Below, in pieces: positions 24,234-32,720 of a stretch of 64,000 nucleotides of DNA. Origin of the DNA: Streptomyces griseosporeus (GTDB taxonomy: Bacteria; Actinomycetota; Actinomycetes; Streptomycetales; Streptomycetaceae). The translations under genes and the position numbers were made by a program. The notes under the pieces are model-generated. The model was given only the letters and a program-made list of their open reading frames with translations, made no database searches and had not been told where the DNA came from. The stretch spans positions 1,881,165 through 1,945,164 of the forward strand of contig NZ_BNBR01000001.1 in NCBI RefSeq assembly GCF_014656055.1, in the 5' to 3' direction. Each line of letters opens with the position of its first letter. Positions within the stretch are counted from its first letter, which is position 1.

Positions 24234-27095
24234 TCAGACAACTCCGGTGATCTTGAAGGCAGCCCAGAACAGCCTGTTTTCCTGTGCCTGTTGATCGAGG
24301 TGGTGTCTCCAGTCCGGAAGCATCGCGTCGATGGCTGATTCGGCAGCGCACACCGGACCTGCCTCAAAGGGAACGCGCCACCGGTGCTCACGTAGGTAGC
24401 GGATCGTGTTGGCGTAAGCGCTGCGGGAGTCCGCGCCGACACCGAGGTGTGCGTGGAGCACGGCGGAGAACACGACACCTTGCAGGTCAGTGATGTCCCA
24501 CAGGGTGGAGATGACCGCTTTCGCGCCGCGGGCGAGAAAAGCGGACTCAATGCTACGCAAGGTCTGCACGGTACGGCCGGTGCCTTCGTGCTTGCCCGTT
24601 CTGCAAGCGTTCAGGATGACTAGGTCGACACTGGAGAAGACTCCGTCGGCGAGGATCCCGCTGGAAGTGAGCACGGCCTCTCCGAGCGAACCGCCGTGCA
24701 GAGCGAGTCCGGCAGCCCAGCGATTCGGGTGTGTGAGGCCGTGTGCCGCGACGTGCACGATCCGGGCCATGGGCATCATGAACAGAGCGCGGGCGGGAGT
24801 CGCCTCCTCCTGCGTGACAACTTTTACGTTGTGGTGAAGCCCTGCGATCACGTGGGCTTCACACAGTGGGCCGCCGATCGGCTCGAGGCCGGGGAGGTGT
24901 CCACCTCCGTGTGCCACCACCAACACCTCGACCACGGCTGCTTGCCGCTGGGATCTCTCGATGGCGGACACGAGACGAGCTGTGGGGGCATATACCACCT
25001 GATCGAAGGCATCGATCAAGGTGGAGGTGCGCGCGCTGTCGAGCGGAGCTGCGTGAAGGGGCAGCAGCTCCAGTGGAGCCGTGGGGCTGAGCACCAACCG
25101 ACGGACTTCGTGAGGTGCGGCCGCCTCGATGATGGCTTGTGCCGGCCCAACGCACTCGGCGACCAACTGCTCCAGGTAGTCGTGCCACACACGTCGAGGG
25201 TGATCCGGTGCTTGCCGTGCCCATTCATCAACCGCGCCAGCGAGAGATCTGAGGGGAAACTCCTCGCAGGTAACCAGATCGAAGTGCGACTGGCCCGCAC
25301 GGCTCCGACACACCGCGAGCTGAAGTGTTCCGTACCGGTTGATGAGGTGGACGAACGCTGTTTGTTCGCCCACAGAGGGCTTGTCGGAGTGGTCACTCCA
25401 TCGCGCCTTGCCGTTCCCTCGCCCCGTGGCCGCCCGAAGGATTTCCAGAGTGCGCTGCCTGCCCTCGGCAGCGGCCTTCAGCTCCGTATCCCCCACCGAT
25501 GGGCTTTTCTCGTCGAGCAGCCCGGCGGCATGCCGAGCACGTACCCAGGCGAGGTGACGCGCGGCTGTTATGAAGGACTCGTACTCAGCGGCGTCGGATT
25601 CCAGGGAAAGCTCGTCATGAATGTCCTCGCCCTTCGCGGTTTCGGACGTTCGGAAGGCAACCTCTGCGGCCTGATCGTGGCCCTCAAGGGCGATCCTCTG
25701 GTTTATCGTCTGTGTCTCGTCACCGACGAGCCGACGGAGCGCTGCGATCGCGGCTTCCTTGGCCAGGGCGCACACCTCTTCCGGCAGTCCGAGCCATACG
25801 CTGCCCACGGCGCTGAGCTCACCGTCGCCGACAAGCCGGACGATGCTGAGGCGGGCGTAACCAACGGTCGCAAGATGCAGGAGCTCCCAAGCATGCTCCG
25901 CCCAGGAGAGGGAGTAGGTGTACGGGGCTCGGAACGGAGGGTCGGGGTCGGCCGGAAGTGTGGGGAACTGGAACCACAGCCTCAGACCGTCACCGTAGTC
26001 CTCGACCTCGAAGCCGTACCGTGTTGGCGGCTCCATCAACCTCCGCACGGCCGCCATGTGCGTCTCAGCCTCTACTGTGGCCAGCCAGACGGGATGAGGA
26101 CCTGCCTGGCTGTGGAAGAAGCGGGTACCGCACGTAATGACTTCCTCGGCCATCCAGTCGGGCATCGAAGAATTCAGGGCATCGGAATCAGGACGCCACA
26201 ACAAAGCTTCGTCCGGGACCAGTTCGGCTCGGTGTCGGCCCCAGCCCGCCCGAAGGCACTCCTCGCCGTACCGTTCATCTTCCGTCATGGGCAAAATTAG
26301 CTTGAGCTCATGTGCCGTCAGGTGAGATGTCAGCTGACCCATCTGGACATCCCACGCGTCGAGGTCCCTGCGTAAACCCCTCAAGAGCTCTGGTGAGAGA
26401 TCCCTGACTCGATGCACGGTCTCTTCCAGGTCGACGCGGTGATGCCAGCGCTTCACGACCTCCGTGAGGTCCGGCCTGTCAGCCAGCCCGGGCCTGGTGC
26501 TCAGAAAAGCATCAGGGAGGGTGATCTTCATCAAGCCTCTGGTGACGAGGAACTGCGCGCACGCCTTCGCCGTACCGGTGGCGGACTCGTGCAGGAGGTC
26601 GGAGGGCAGGAAGGCGAAGGGATCCTCCGCGTTGTCCAGAACGGTGTCGACAAGCCGGTCGTCCTCAAGGCACCAGACGGCCGTGAGTTCGTAACGGACC
26701 TCCTCCAGTGAGTGTGTCGACAGTCGGCGTCCCGCCCACAACTCGATCAGCAGGGCATGGAGTCCGCCCACGTCCCACCACCGTTCCCACGGGACCCCAC
26801 CACTGCGAACCGTGCGCAGGACAGGCATGACGAGGTCGTGGGTCACTACCGATCCGGGTAGCCCGGGGAGGACGAGGCCGGTCGATCGGAGGCGATCGCC
26901 GATGGTCTGCGGAGAGCTGCATCCGATGTCGTCCGCGGCGATGCGGGTCAGCAAGGTGGCAAGCGTCAGTTGGTCATCCGCGACCCACGAGGGGAACATC
27001 TCGGAACGGCATGTCTCGGGTCTGAGTTTGTGGCAGATCCGCGCTGCGAGGCCGTCGGCCCATGTGATGCGCATGCGAAGCAGATGGTCCCGCAT
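24234..27095 (-). CDS. CHAT-domain caspase-like protease
   Basis: A 953-aa protein. ATG 27095 is preferred; upstream in-frame extension would need a TTG at 27158. The C-terminal 280 residues are a CHAT domain (caspase HetF associated with TPRs). They include 'LVLSPTAPLELLPLHAAPL', the catalytic His in 'IVHVAAHGLTH' (about 784) and the catalytic Cys in 'DLVILNACRTG' (C831), followed by 'AFLARGAKAVISTLW'. The N-terminal 600 residues are helical without clear TPR repeats and probably act as sensor or partner-binding region. CHAT proteases are proximal executors in several bacterial immune systems (for example Craspase/gRAMP-linked TPR-CHAT), cleaving a partner when triggered. No obvious gasdermin-like substrate is adjacent; the divergent neighbour is DUF6338. 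Codon 262 is a TTA. Confidence 0.85.
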   Translation of the reverse strand: MRDHLLRMRITWADGLAARICHKLRPETCRSEMFPSWVADDQLTLATLLTRIAADDIGCSSPQTIGDRLRSTGLVLPGLPGSVVTHDLVMPVLRTVRSGGVPWERWWDVGGLHALLIELWAGRRLSTHSLEEVRYELTAVWCLEDDRLVDTVLDNAEDPFAFLPSDLLHESATGTAKACAQFLVTRGLMKITLPDAFLSTRPGLADRPDLTEVVKRWHHRVDLEETVHRVRDLSPELLRGLRRDLDAWDVQMGQLTSHLTAHELKLILPMTEDERYGEECLRAGWGRHRAELVPDEALLWRPDSDALNSSMPDWMAEEVITCGTRFFHSQAGPHPVWLATVEAETHMAAVRRLMEPPTRYGFEVEDYGDGLRLWFQFPTLPADPDPPFRAPYTYSLSWAEHAWELLHLATVGYARLSIVRLVGDGELSAVGSVWLGLPEEVCALAKEAAIAALRRLVGDETQTINQRIALEGHDQAAEVAFRTSETAKGEDIHDELSLESDAAEYESFITAARHLAWVRARHAAGLLDEKSPSVGDTELKAAAEGRQRTLEILRAATGRGNGKARWSDHSDKPSVGEQTAFVHLINRYGTLQLAVCRSRAGQSHFDLVTCEEFPLRSLAGAVDEWARQAPDHPRRVWHDYLEQLVAECVGPAQAIIEAAAPHEVRRLVLSPTAPLELLPLHAAPLDSARTSTLIDAFDQVVYAPTARLVSAIERSQRQAAVVEVLVVAHGGGHLPGLEPIGGPLCEAHVIAGLHHNVKVVTQEEATPARALFMMPMARIVHVAAHGLTHPNRWAAGLALHGGSLGEAVLTSSGILADGVFSSVDLVILNACRTGKHEGTGRTVQTLRSIESAFLARGAKAVISTLWDITDLQGVVFSAVLHAHLGVGADSRSAYANTIRYLREHRWRVPFEAGPVCAAESAIDAMLPDWRHHLDQQAQENRLFWAAFKITGVV

Positions 27096-27235
27096 CAGTC
27101 TTCCCGGCCTCCCCCAAGGTGAGCAATCGCCACGCCAGTATGTCTGGGGTACCCGCAAGTCATCGCGGAATCAGGGGACATCAGGCCATCAGGTCGCGAG
27201 GATTCTGCACCCGTTGTTCGGAAAGGCATACGACG

Positions 27236-27994
27236 ATGCCGCACGCACCTACCGCGGTCACCCAGGTCGTGATCGTTCTTCTTCTTGTACTCCCCGGCGT
27301 GACCTACCAGTTCATCCGCGAACGCGTCCGTGGCCCGGTCCCGGGCCACAGGGATCTCGGAGAGCGCATACTCCGAGCCGTGACCGCGGGTATCGCTCTC
27401 GACACCCTTTACGTCCTGCTCACCGGCCCGTGGTTGGTGCACCTCGTCTACGACCGTCGCCGGGGCTGGCTGACCGGCGCGGCCGACAATCCTCGCATCG
27501 CCGCGCTGACAGCGACAACCCTGCTGATCGTGGTGCCGGCTGCTGCCGCCGTGCTCACCTCATGGCTGGGCTCGCGAGGAAGCCGGTCCACCTACGACCC
27601 GATCCCCACAGCATGGGACAAGGTCTTCCAGCGTCGGAGCCACTGCCTGGTACGTGCCCGTCTGAAGAGCGGTCACTGGGTGGGCGGGTATTACGGGGAG
27701 AGGTCCTACACCTCCGGCTACCCGGAAGCCGCAGACCTGTATCTCCAGACCACATGGGCCGTGTCCGGCGCCGGATCGTTCGAACGTCCGCTGCCGCATT
27801 CCGGCGGGATCTATATTCGGATGGATGACGTGGAGTTCCTCGACTTCGTCGAGGTACCTGGGGCCGAAGAGGGAGACACGGCAGGTGACCGAGACACGAC
27901 CGCAGTTGGACCCCGACGGGAAGAGGGGGTATCGACCCGTGGGCAGTCGGCCCGAGCCGACGCAGGCTCCGCCGACGCCGCCTCCGGTCGCTGA
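27236..27994 (+). CDS. DUF6338 family membrane protein
   Basis: A 252-aa protein starting at ATG 27236. The N-terminal helix ('VVIVLLLVLPGVTYQFIRERVRGP') and the 'DLGERILRAVTAGIALD' stretch are typical of Streptomyces DUF6338 proteins. A second hydrophobic segment (about 84-106) follows. The C-terminal soluble part has 'VRARLKSGHWVGGYYG', 'SYTSGYPEAADLYLQ' and 'GGIYIRMDDVEFLDFVEVP', an SH3-like beta pattern. It is divergent from the CHAT gene with 140 bp between starts, so the two may share control. The last 37 codons overlap the next small gene in another frame, which may mean the functional domain ends near 'VEVP'. The function of the family is unknown. Confidence 0.85.
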   Translation: MPHAPTAVTQVVIVLLLVLPGVTYQFIRERVRGPVPGHRDLGERILRAVTAGIALDTLYVLLTGPWLVHLVYDRRRGWLTGAADNPRIAALTATTLLIVVPAAAAVLTSWLGSRGSRSTYDPIPTAWDKVFQRRSHCLVRARLKSGHWVGGYYGERSYTSGYPEAADLYLQTTWAVSGAGSFERPLPHSGGIYIRMDDVEFLDFVEVPGAEEGDTAGDRDTTAVGPRREEGVSTRGQSARADAGSADAASGR

Positions 27995-28037
27995 GCCGGA
28001 CACCGGCACCGGCACCGGCACAGCCGACGAAGAGTGA
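27885..28037 (+). CDS. Small 50-aa protein coupled to DUF6338 gene
   Basis: A 50-codon frame from GTG 27885 with a GAGGGAGA ribosome site 9 bases before. It encodes MTETRPQLDPDGKRGYRPVG followed by a Pro/Thr/Gly tail with a CACCGG microsatellite. It overlaps the end of the DUF6338 gene in the +1 frame. The well-spaced ribosome site and ordered N-terminus argue for a real small protein. No function is known. Confidence 0.55.
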   Translation: MTETRPQLDPDGKRGYRPVGSRPEPTQAPPTPPPVAEPDTGTGTGTADEE

Positions 28038-28198
28038 CGCGAGGCGTCCGCCCTGAGAAACCGTCGCGCCTTCACTGCGGCCCGGACCAGGGTTCGCCTG
28101 CGTCACCCGAGCTGAGTGGCGTGCCATTCCCTCAGGGTGTGGTCTAGCTTGGCAGGGGCTTCCTGCCCCGGTTCGACCCGCTGAAAGTGAGGCCTCAG

Positions 28199-29569
28199 GT
28201 GCACATCGCCCCCCTTGGTCCCGACGATCCCGCCGAGCTCGGCGGATACGAGCTGCTCGGCCGGATCGGGCAGGGCGGGATGGGTCAGGTGTACCTGGGC
28301 GAGTCACCCGGCGGGGAGCCGGCCGCCGTGAAGGTGATCAAGCCGTCCGTGGTCGACTCCGAGACGCGGACGAGGTTCGCGCAGGAGGTGGAGATCCTCA
28401 AGACGATCTGGGGTGCCCGGATCGCCGCCCTCCTGGACGCCGACCCGGACGCCGAGCGCCCGTGGCTGGCGACCGAGTACGTCGAGGGTCTCGACCTGAG
28501 CCGACACGTGGCCGCCCACGGCCCGCTTCCCGCGCTGCTGACGTCGGCTCTGGGTGCGACGCTGGCCGAGGCCCTGGCCACCGTGCACCGCCAGGGTCTG
28601 CTGCACCGTGATCTGAAGCCGGCCAACGTACTGCTCGGCCCGAACGGACCGAAGGTGATCGACTTCGGGCTCGCGGTGTTCGCGGAATCGAATGTGTCGC
28701 TGACCGCGCCGCACACGGTCGTCGGCACGCCCTCGTGCATGCCGCCCGAGCAGGCGAACGGGGAGAAGCCCCTGACACCCGCGGTCGACGTGTACGCGCT
28801 GGGTGCCGTACTGCTGTTCGCCGCCTCGGGCCATCCGCCCTATCGTGCGGACAACATCCACCTCCTGTTTCACCAGGTCGTCGACCCCGCGGTCGCACCG
28901 GACCTCTCCGGGACCCCGGACGAGCTGGTGCCACTGCTCACCGCCATGCTGGCCCACCGCCCGCAGGACCGGCCGGACCTCGCCGAGGTCGTCCGGCGGA
29001 GCCGCGCGCTCATCGAGGCACAGGGTCTGAAGGTCGCCCAGGCACGCCGCAGGCTCACCACGTACACGGCCGCTCCGACCCAAGTCCTGGACGATCTTCT
29101 CGCGGTCGGCCGTGCGTCCGGACCCCAGGTGCGCACGGAGCCCGGGGCGGCCGGGACTCCCTTCGCGTCTCCGCAGGCCGAGCGGCGACGGGAGGCGGCG
29201 GACAGCCGGCCGGCCCGGCAGCGGCAGGACGGCTTCCCGGCCGGCCCCGAGGTGCCACCGGTGCCCGGTCCGCCGGAACCGCCCGCCGATCCCCGTCTCC
29301 TGCTCCGCCGCGTCGACACTCCTTCGCAGCCGTCCGCCGACGCCAGCGCCGACTCCACGCCCGCCGACCGGTCCCCGGCCGGCGCCGGGACGGGAGCCGG
29401 CGCCGACCCGGCCCAGGACCCCACCGCCGCGAAGTCCGCCGCTCCCCTGTCCCCGCGCCATGCCTCCGAGCGCGGCGGGGCGGCCCGGCCCTCCCTCCGC
29501 GGCTCGGCCCAGGCCCGGATCACCGCCCGGCGGCTGCGCGAGGCGTATGCGGCCAGTACGCCCTTCTGA
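28199..29569 (+). CDS. Hanks-type Ser/Thr protein kinase without membrane anchor
   Basis: A 456-aa protein. GTG 28199 is preferred (GTGAGG ribosome site 6 bases before) over GTG 28187. The kinase domain occupies about residues 18-280, with Gly loop 'GRIGQGGMGQVY', Lys in 'AAVKVIK', catalytic loop 'HRDLKPANVLL' (about 136-146), 'IDFGLAV' and 'GTPSCMPPEQ'. All catalytic residues are present. The C-terminal 170 residues are Pro/Ala/Asp-rich and disordered with no transmembrane segment or PASTA repeats, so the kinase is cytosolic. A hairpin follows the stop, so it may be a separate unit from the SNF2 gene 84 bp on. Its position just before a helicase and methyltransferase recalls kinase-linked phage defence such as Pgl, but no PglW features are seen. 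Confidence 0.9.
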   Translation: MHIAPLGPDDPAELGGYELLGRIGQGGMGQVYLGESPGGEPAAVKVIKPSVVDSETRTRFAQEVEILKTIWGARIAALLDADPDAERPWLATEYVEGLDLSRHVAAHGPLPALLTSALGATLAEALATVHRQGLLHRDLKPANVLLGPNGPKVIDFGLAVFAESNVSLTAPHTVVGTPSCMPPEQANGEKPLTPAVDVYALGAVLLFAASGHPPYRADNIHLLFHQVVDPAVAPDLSGTPDELVPLLTAMLAHRPQDRPDLAEVVRRSRALIEAQGLKVAQARRRLTTYTAAPTQVLDDLLAVGRASGPQVRTEPGAAGTPFASPQAERRREAADSRPARQRQDGFPAGPEVPPVPGPPEPPADPRLLLRRVDTPSQPSADASADSTPADRSPAGAGTGAGADPAQDPTAAKSAAPLSPRHASERGGAARPSLRGSAQARITARRLREAYAASTPF

Positions 29570-29597
29570 CCCGCAAGCGCCTGGGACCCGCGATAAT

Positions 29598-29623
29598 GGG
29601 CGGGCCCTGGAGAGGGGCCGCCC
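29598..29623 (+). terminator. Hairpin between kinase and SNF2 genes
   Basis: GGGCGG-G-CCCT (29598-29608) pairs with AGGG-G-CCGCCC (29613-29623) with one G-G mismatch and a GGAG loop, 28 bp after the kinase stop. It may end or attenuate the kinase transcript before the SNF2 helicase gene. Confidence 0.5.
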
Positions 29624-29653
29624 GCACGATCGACCCGCTTCAGGAGGCCACCG

Positions 29654-32600
29654 GTGACCGCCGTCCAGACCAGCGTGGAGCAGACCGGCGAGGAACGGAC
29701 CGGTGCCACGAGCGGCCAGGACCAGTACCCGGCCGGTGCCCTGGTGGTGGTGCGGGACGAGGAGTGGCTGGTCAGAAGCTCGATGCCGACGGCCGAGGAC
29801 GGCACGCGCATCGAGGTCACCGGGGTGTCGGAGTTCGTCCGCGACCAGGAGGCCGTGTTCTTCTCCGGCCTGGACCGCATCGAACTGCTCGACCCGGGCG
29901 CGACAAGGCTCGTCATGGACGACTCCCCGAACTACCGACGCTCCCGGTTGTTCCTGGAAGCGGTGCTGCGCCGCACCGCCCTGCCCCAGTCGGAACACCG
30001 CCTGGCCCTGGCCGACTCGTTCCTGATGGACCCGCTGCCGTACCAGCGGCGACCCGCCCAGCTGGCCCTGTCCGGTGCCAATCTGCGTCCGCGGCTGCTG
30101 ATCGCGGACGTGGTGGGGCTCGGCAAGACCCTGGAGATCGGCCTGACCCTGGCCGAGCTGATCCGCCGCGGTCGCGGCGAGCGCATCCTGGTGGTCACCC
30201 CGCAGCACGTGCTGGAGCAGTTCCAGCACGAGCTGTGGACGCGGTTCGCGATCCCGCTGGTGCGGCTGGACTCGGTGGGCATCGAGCGGATCCAGCGGGA
30301 GATCCCGGCGGGCCGCAACCCGTTCACCTCGTTCAAGCGGGTCATCGTCTCCATCGACACGCTCAAGAACACCCACCAGTACCAGCACCACCTGGAGCAG
30401 ATCCGCTGGGACGCGGTCGTCATCGACGAGTCGCACAACCTGATCAACCGCGGCTCGCTGCGCAACCAGCTCGCGCGCACCCTCGCCCCCCGCACGGACG
30501 CCCTGATCCTGGCGTCCGCGACCCCGCACAACGGCGACGCGAGGTCCTTCGCCGAGCTGATCCGGCTGCTGGACCCGGTGGCGATCCGCGACCCGGAGAA
30601 CTACCGCGCGGCCGACATCGAGCACCTGTTCATCCGGCGGACGAAGATCAGCCCGGAGGTCCGCGAGCAGATGAAGGGCCAGTGGGCGGACCGGGGCCCC
30701 TCCCTTTCGGTGCACTGTCCGGCCACCCCCGCGGAGGAGCGGGTCTTCGAGGAGCTGGCCGCCGTCTGGCTGCCCGGTGACGACGGCACCTCGGTCAGCG
30801 CCTTCCCCCTCTTCCCCTACACGCTGCTGAAGTCGTTCCTCTCCTCCCCCGCCGCGCTGCGGGCCACCGTCTCCGCGCGGATCAGGACGCTGGAGAAGAA
30901 GGAGGACCGGCGCGAAACCGAGGCCGAACTCGCCGCCCTGCACCGGCTGTCGGAGCTCGCCGCCGGCCTCACCGAGGAGAACTCGGCGAAGTTTGCCGCA
31001 CTGGTACGGCAGTTGCGCGAGGAGATCGGGGTGGGTCCCGGTTCCGAGACGCGGGTCGTGGTGTTCTCCGAGCGGGTCCAGACCCTGGAGTGGCTTGCGG
31101 AGGTGCTGCCCGCCGCCCTCGGCTTCCGTGGCCGCGCCGCCCGCGACTGCGTCCGCGTCATGCACGGCGGCCTCTCGGACGAGCAGCAGATGGCCCGGGT
31201 CGAGGAGTTCGGCCTGGCCGACACGCCCGTCCGGGTGCTGCTCACCGGTGACGTGGCCTCCGAGGGCGTCAACCTGCACCGGCAGTGCCACCAGCTCGTG
31301 CACTACGACGTGCCGTGGTCGCTGATCCGCATCGAGCAGCGCAACGGCCGCATCGACCGGTACGGGCAGGCCCACCCACCGGAGTTCCGGGCGCTGATCC
31401 TCACCAGTGAGGTACCGGGCGCCAAGGACGACACGGTGGTCGCCGAGCGGCTGCTGGAACGCGAGGACCAGGCGCACCGCGCGCTGGGCACGGCGGAGGC
31501 GGTGACCGGCCTGTACCGTGCGGAGGCGGAGGAGCGGTCCCTCATCCAGGACCTGCTGCGGGGCAAAACTGTCGACGAGTCCCTGGACACCCCCCGCTCC
31601 GGGGCCGACGGGCAGGACGCCGGTCTGGACGACTTCCTCGCGGACTTCTTCGGCTCGGTGGACGCGACCTCGGCGGCCTCCGGCGACCCGGACGCCGACG
31701 GACACGACGAGCCGGCCCCCGCGGGGGTGCCGTCGCCTGCCGACGATGCCGACACGAGCCCGGTGCTCCCCCGCCTCTTCGACTCCACCGCGCACTTCGT
31801 GGACGAGGCGCTGCGCGAGGTGTATCCGGACGCACGCGACCGGCTGGACCTGGACCGCGACCAGCAGTCCGGGCTGATCTCCTTCCGCCCGCCGGCCGAA
31901 CTCATCCACCGTCTCAAGGCACTGCCCTCGGACTACCTGCGCGAGCAGCGGCTGCGGGAGCGGCTGCTGGTGACCTTCAACCGCCGCCTCGCCGAGCACT
32001 CCCTCCAGCGGGCCCGGCAGTCCGCCACGTCGAGCTGGCCCGAGATCTCCCTGCTCACGGACCTGCACCCGGTCGTCGAATGGCTCACCGACAAGGTCCT
32101 CGTCGGCCTGGGACGCCAGGAGGCGCCGATGATCACGGCCAATGTGGCGGAGCCGGTGTACCTGGTCCAGGGCGTGTACTCCAACAAGCTGGGCCGGCCC
32201 ACCGTCGTGAAGTGGATGGGCGTGACCTGGCGGGAGGGCGCCCGGGAGGGACTGGCCGTCGACGACATGGTGTCCCTGCTGCGGCGCGCCGGTGTCGGCC
32301 CCGCCATGGCGAACAAGCGGGGCTACCGCGACCCCGCCCCCCTCAGCGCGGCGCTCCCCCGCGTGCTGGAGACGGCCGAGGCGTTCCTCAACGCCCATCG
32401 TGACGCCTGGGACGAACCGCTGCGCCGGCCCGTCGAGGAGTACAAGCTGCGGCTCGGCGCCTGGGAGCAGCCCACGCTGGGCGGGGAGCGCACCCGGGAA
32501 CGCCTCGCCGACCTCGCCGACTCGCTGCTGACGACGGGCAGGCCCCTGCTGCGGGTCCTCGCGGTGCTGGTCCCGGACACCGACGCGGACACCGGCCGCG

Positions 32601-32686
32601 GGAACGGTGCCGGGGCGCCGCCCGTCTCCCTGGCCGCCCCGCCGTCGTCCCCCTTCCGCTACGTGCCCGTGCGCGCCGCCCTGTGA
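29654..32686 (+). CDS. SNF2-family helicase, DISARM DrmD-like
   Basis: A 1010-aa protein from GTG 29654 with AGGAGG 6 bases upstream. The SF2/SNF2 core is complete: Walker A 'DVVGLGKTLEIGL' (about 151-163), 'DESHN' (about 257-261), 'LASATPHNGD', and C-terminal lobe 'VVFSERVQTLEWLAEVL', 'LTGDVASEGVNLH', 'EQRNGRIDRYGQ' (about 560-571). The N-terminal 100 residues and C-terminal 400 residues match the length pattern of DrmD, the SNF2-like component of class 1 DISARM. DrmD is encoded beside an adenine methylase, as here: the methyltransferase starts 34 bp after the stop. It would be an ATP-driven DNA translocase directing restriction of unmodified DNA. The other DISARM genes (drmA, drmB, drmC) are not next to it. 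Confidence 0.85.
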   Translation: MTAVQTSVEQTGEERTGATSGQDQYPAGALVVVRDEEWLVRSSMPTAEDGTRIEVTGVSEFVRDQEAVFFSGLDRIELLDPGATRLVMDDSPNYRRSRLFLEAVLRRTALPQSEHRLALADSFLMDPLPYQRRPAQLALSGANLRPRLLIADVVGLGKTLEIGLTLAELIRRGRGERILVVTPQHVLEQFQHELWTRFAIPLVRLDSVGIERIQREIPAGRNPFTSFKRVIVSIDTLKNTHQYQHHLEQIRWDAVVIDESHNLINRGSLRNQLARTLAPRTDALILASATPHNGDARSFAELIRLLDPVAIRDPENYRAADIEHLFIRRTKISPEVREQMKGQWADRGPSLSVHCPATPAEERVFEELAAVWLPGDDGTSVSAFPLFPYTLLKSFLSSPAALRATVSARIRTLEKKEDRRETEAELAALHRLSELAAGLTEENSAKFAALVRQLREEIGVGPGSETRVVVFSERVQTLEWLAEVLPAALGFRGRAARDCVRVMHGGLSDEQQMARVEEFGLADTPVRVLLTGDVASEGVNLHRQCHQLVHYDVPWSLIRIEQRNGRIDRYGQAHPPEFRALILTSEVPGAKDDTVVAERLLEREDQAHRALGTAEAVTGLYRAEAEERSLIQDLLRGKTVDESLDTPRSGADGQDAGLDDFLADFFGSVDATSAASGDPDADGHDEPAPAGVPSPADDADTSPVLPRLFDSTAHFVDEALREVYPDARDRLDLDRDQQSGLISFRPPAELIHRLKALPSDYLREQRLRERLLVTFNRRLAEHSLQRARQSATSSWPEISLLTDLHPVVEWLTDKVLVGLGRQEAPMITANVAEPVYLVQGVYSNKLGRPTVVKWMGVTWREGAREGLAVDDMVSLLRRAGVGPAMANKRGYRDPAPLSAALPRVLETAEAFLNAHRDAWDEPLRRPVEEYKLRLGAWEQPTLGGERTRERLADLADSLLTTGRPLLRVLAVLVPDTDADTGRGNGAGAPPVSLAAPPSSPFRYVPVRAAL

Positions 32687-32720
32687 CCCCGGTCTGTGAC
32701 CCTCTGAGAGAAGCCCTGTC

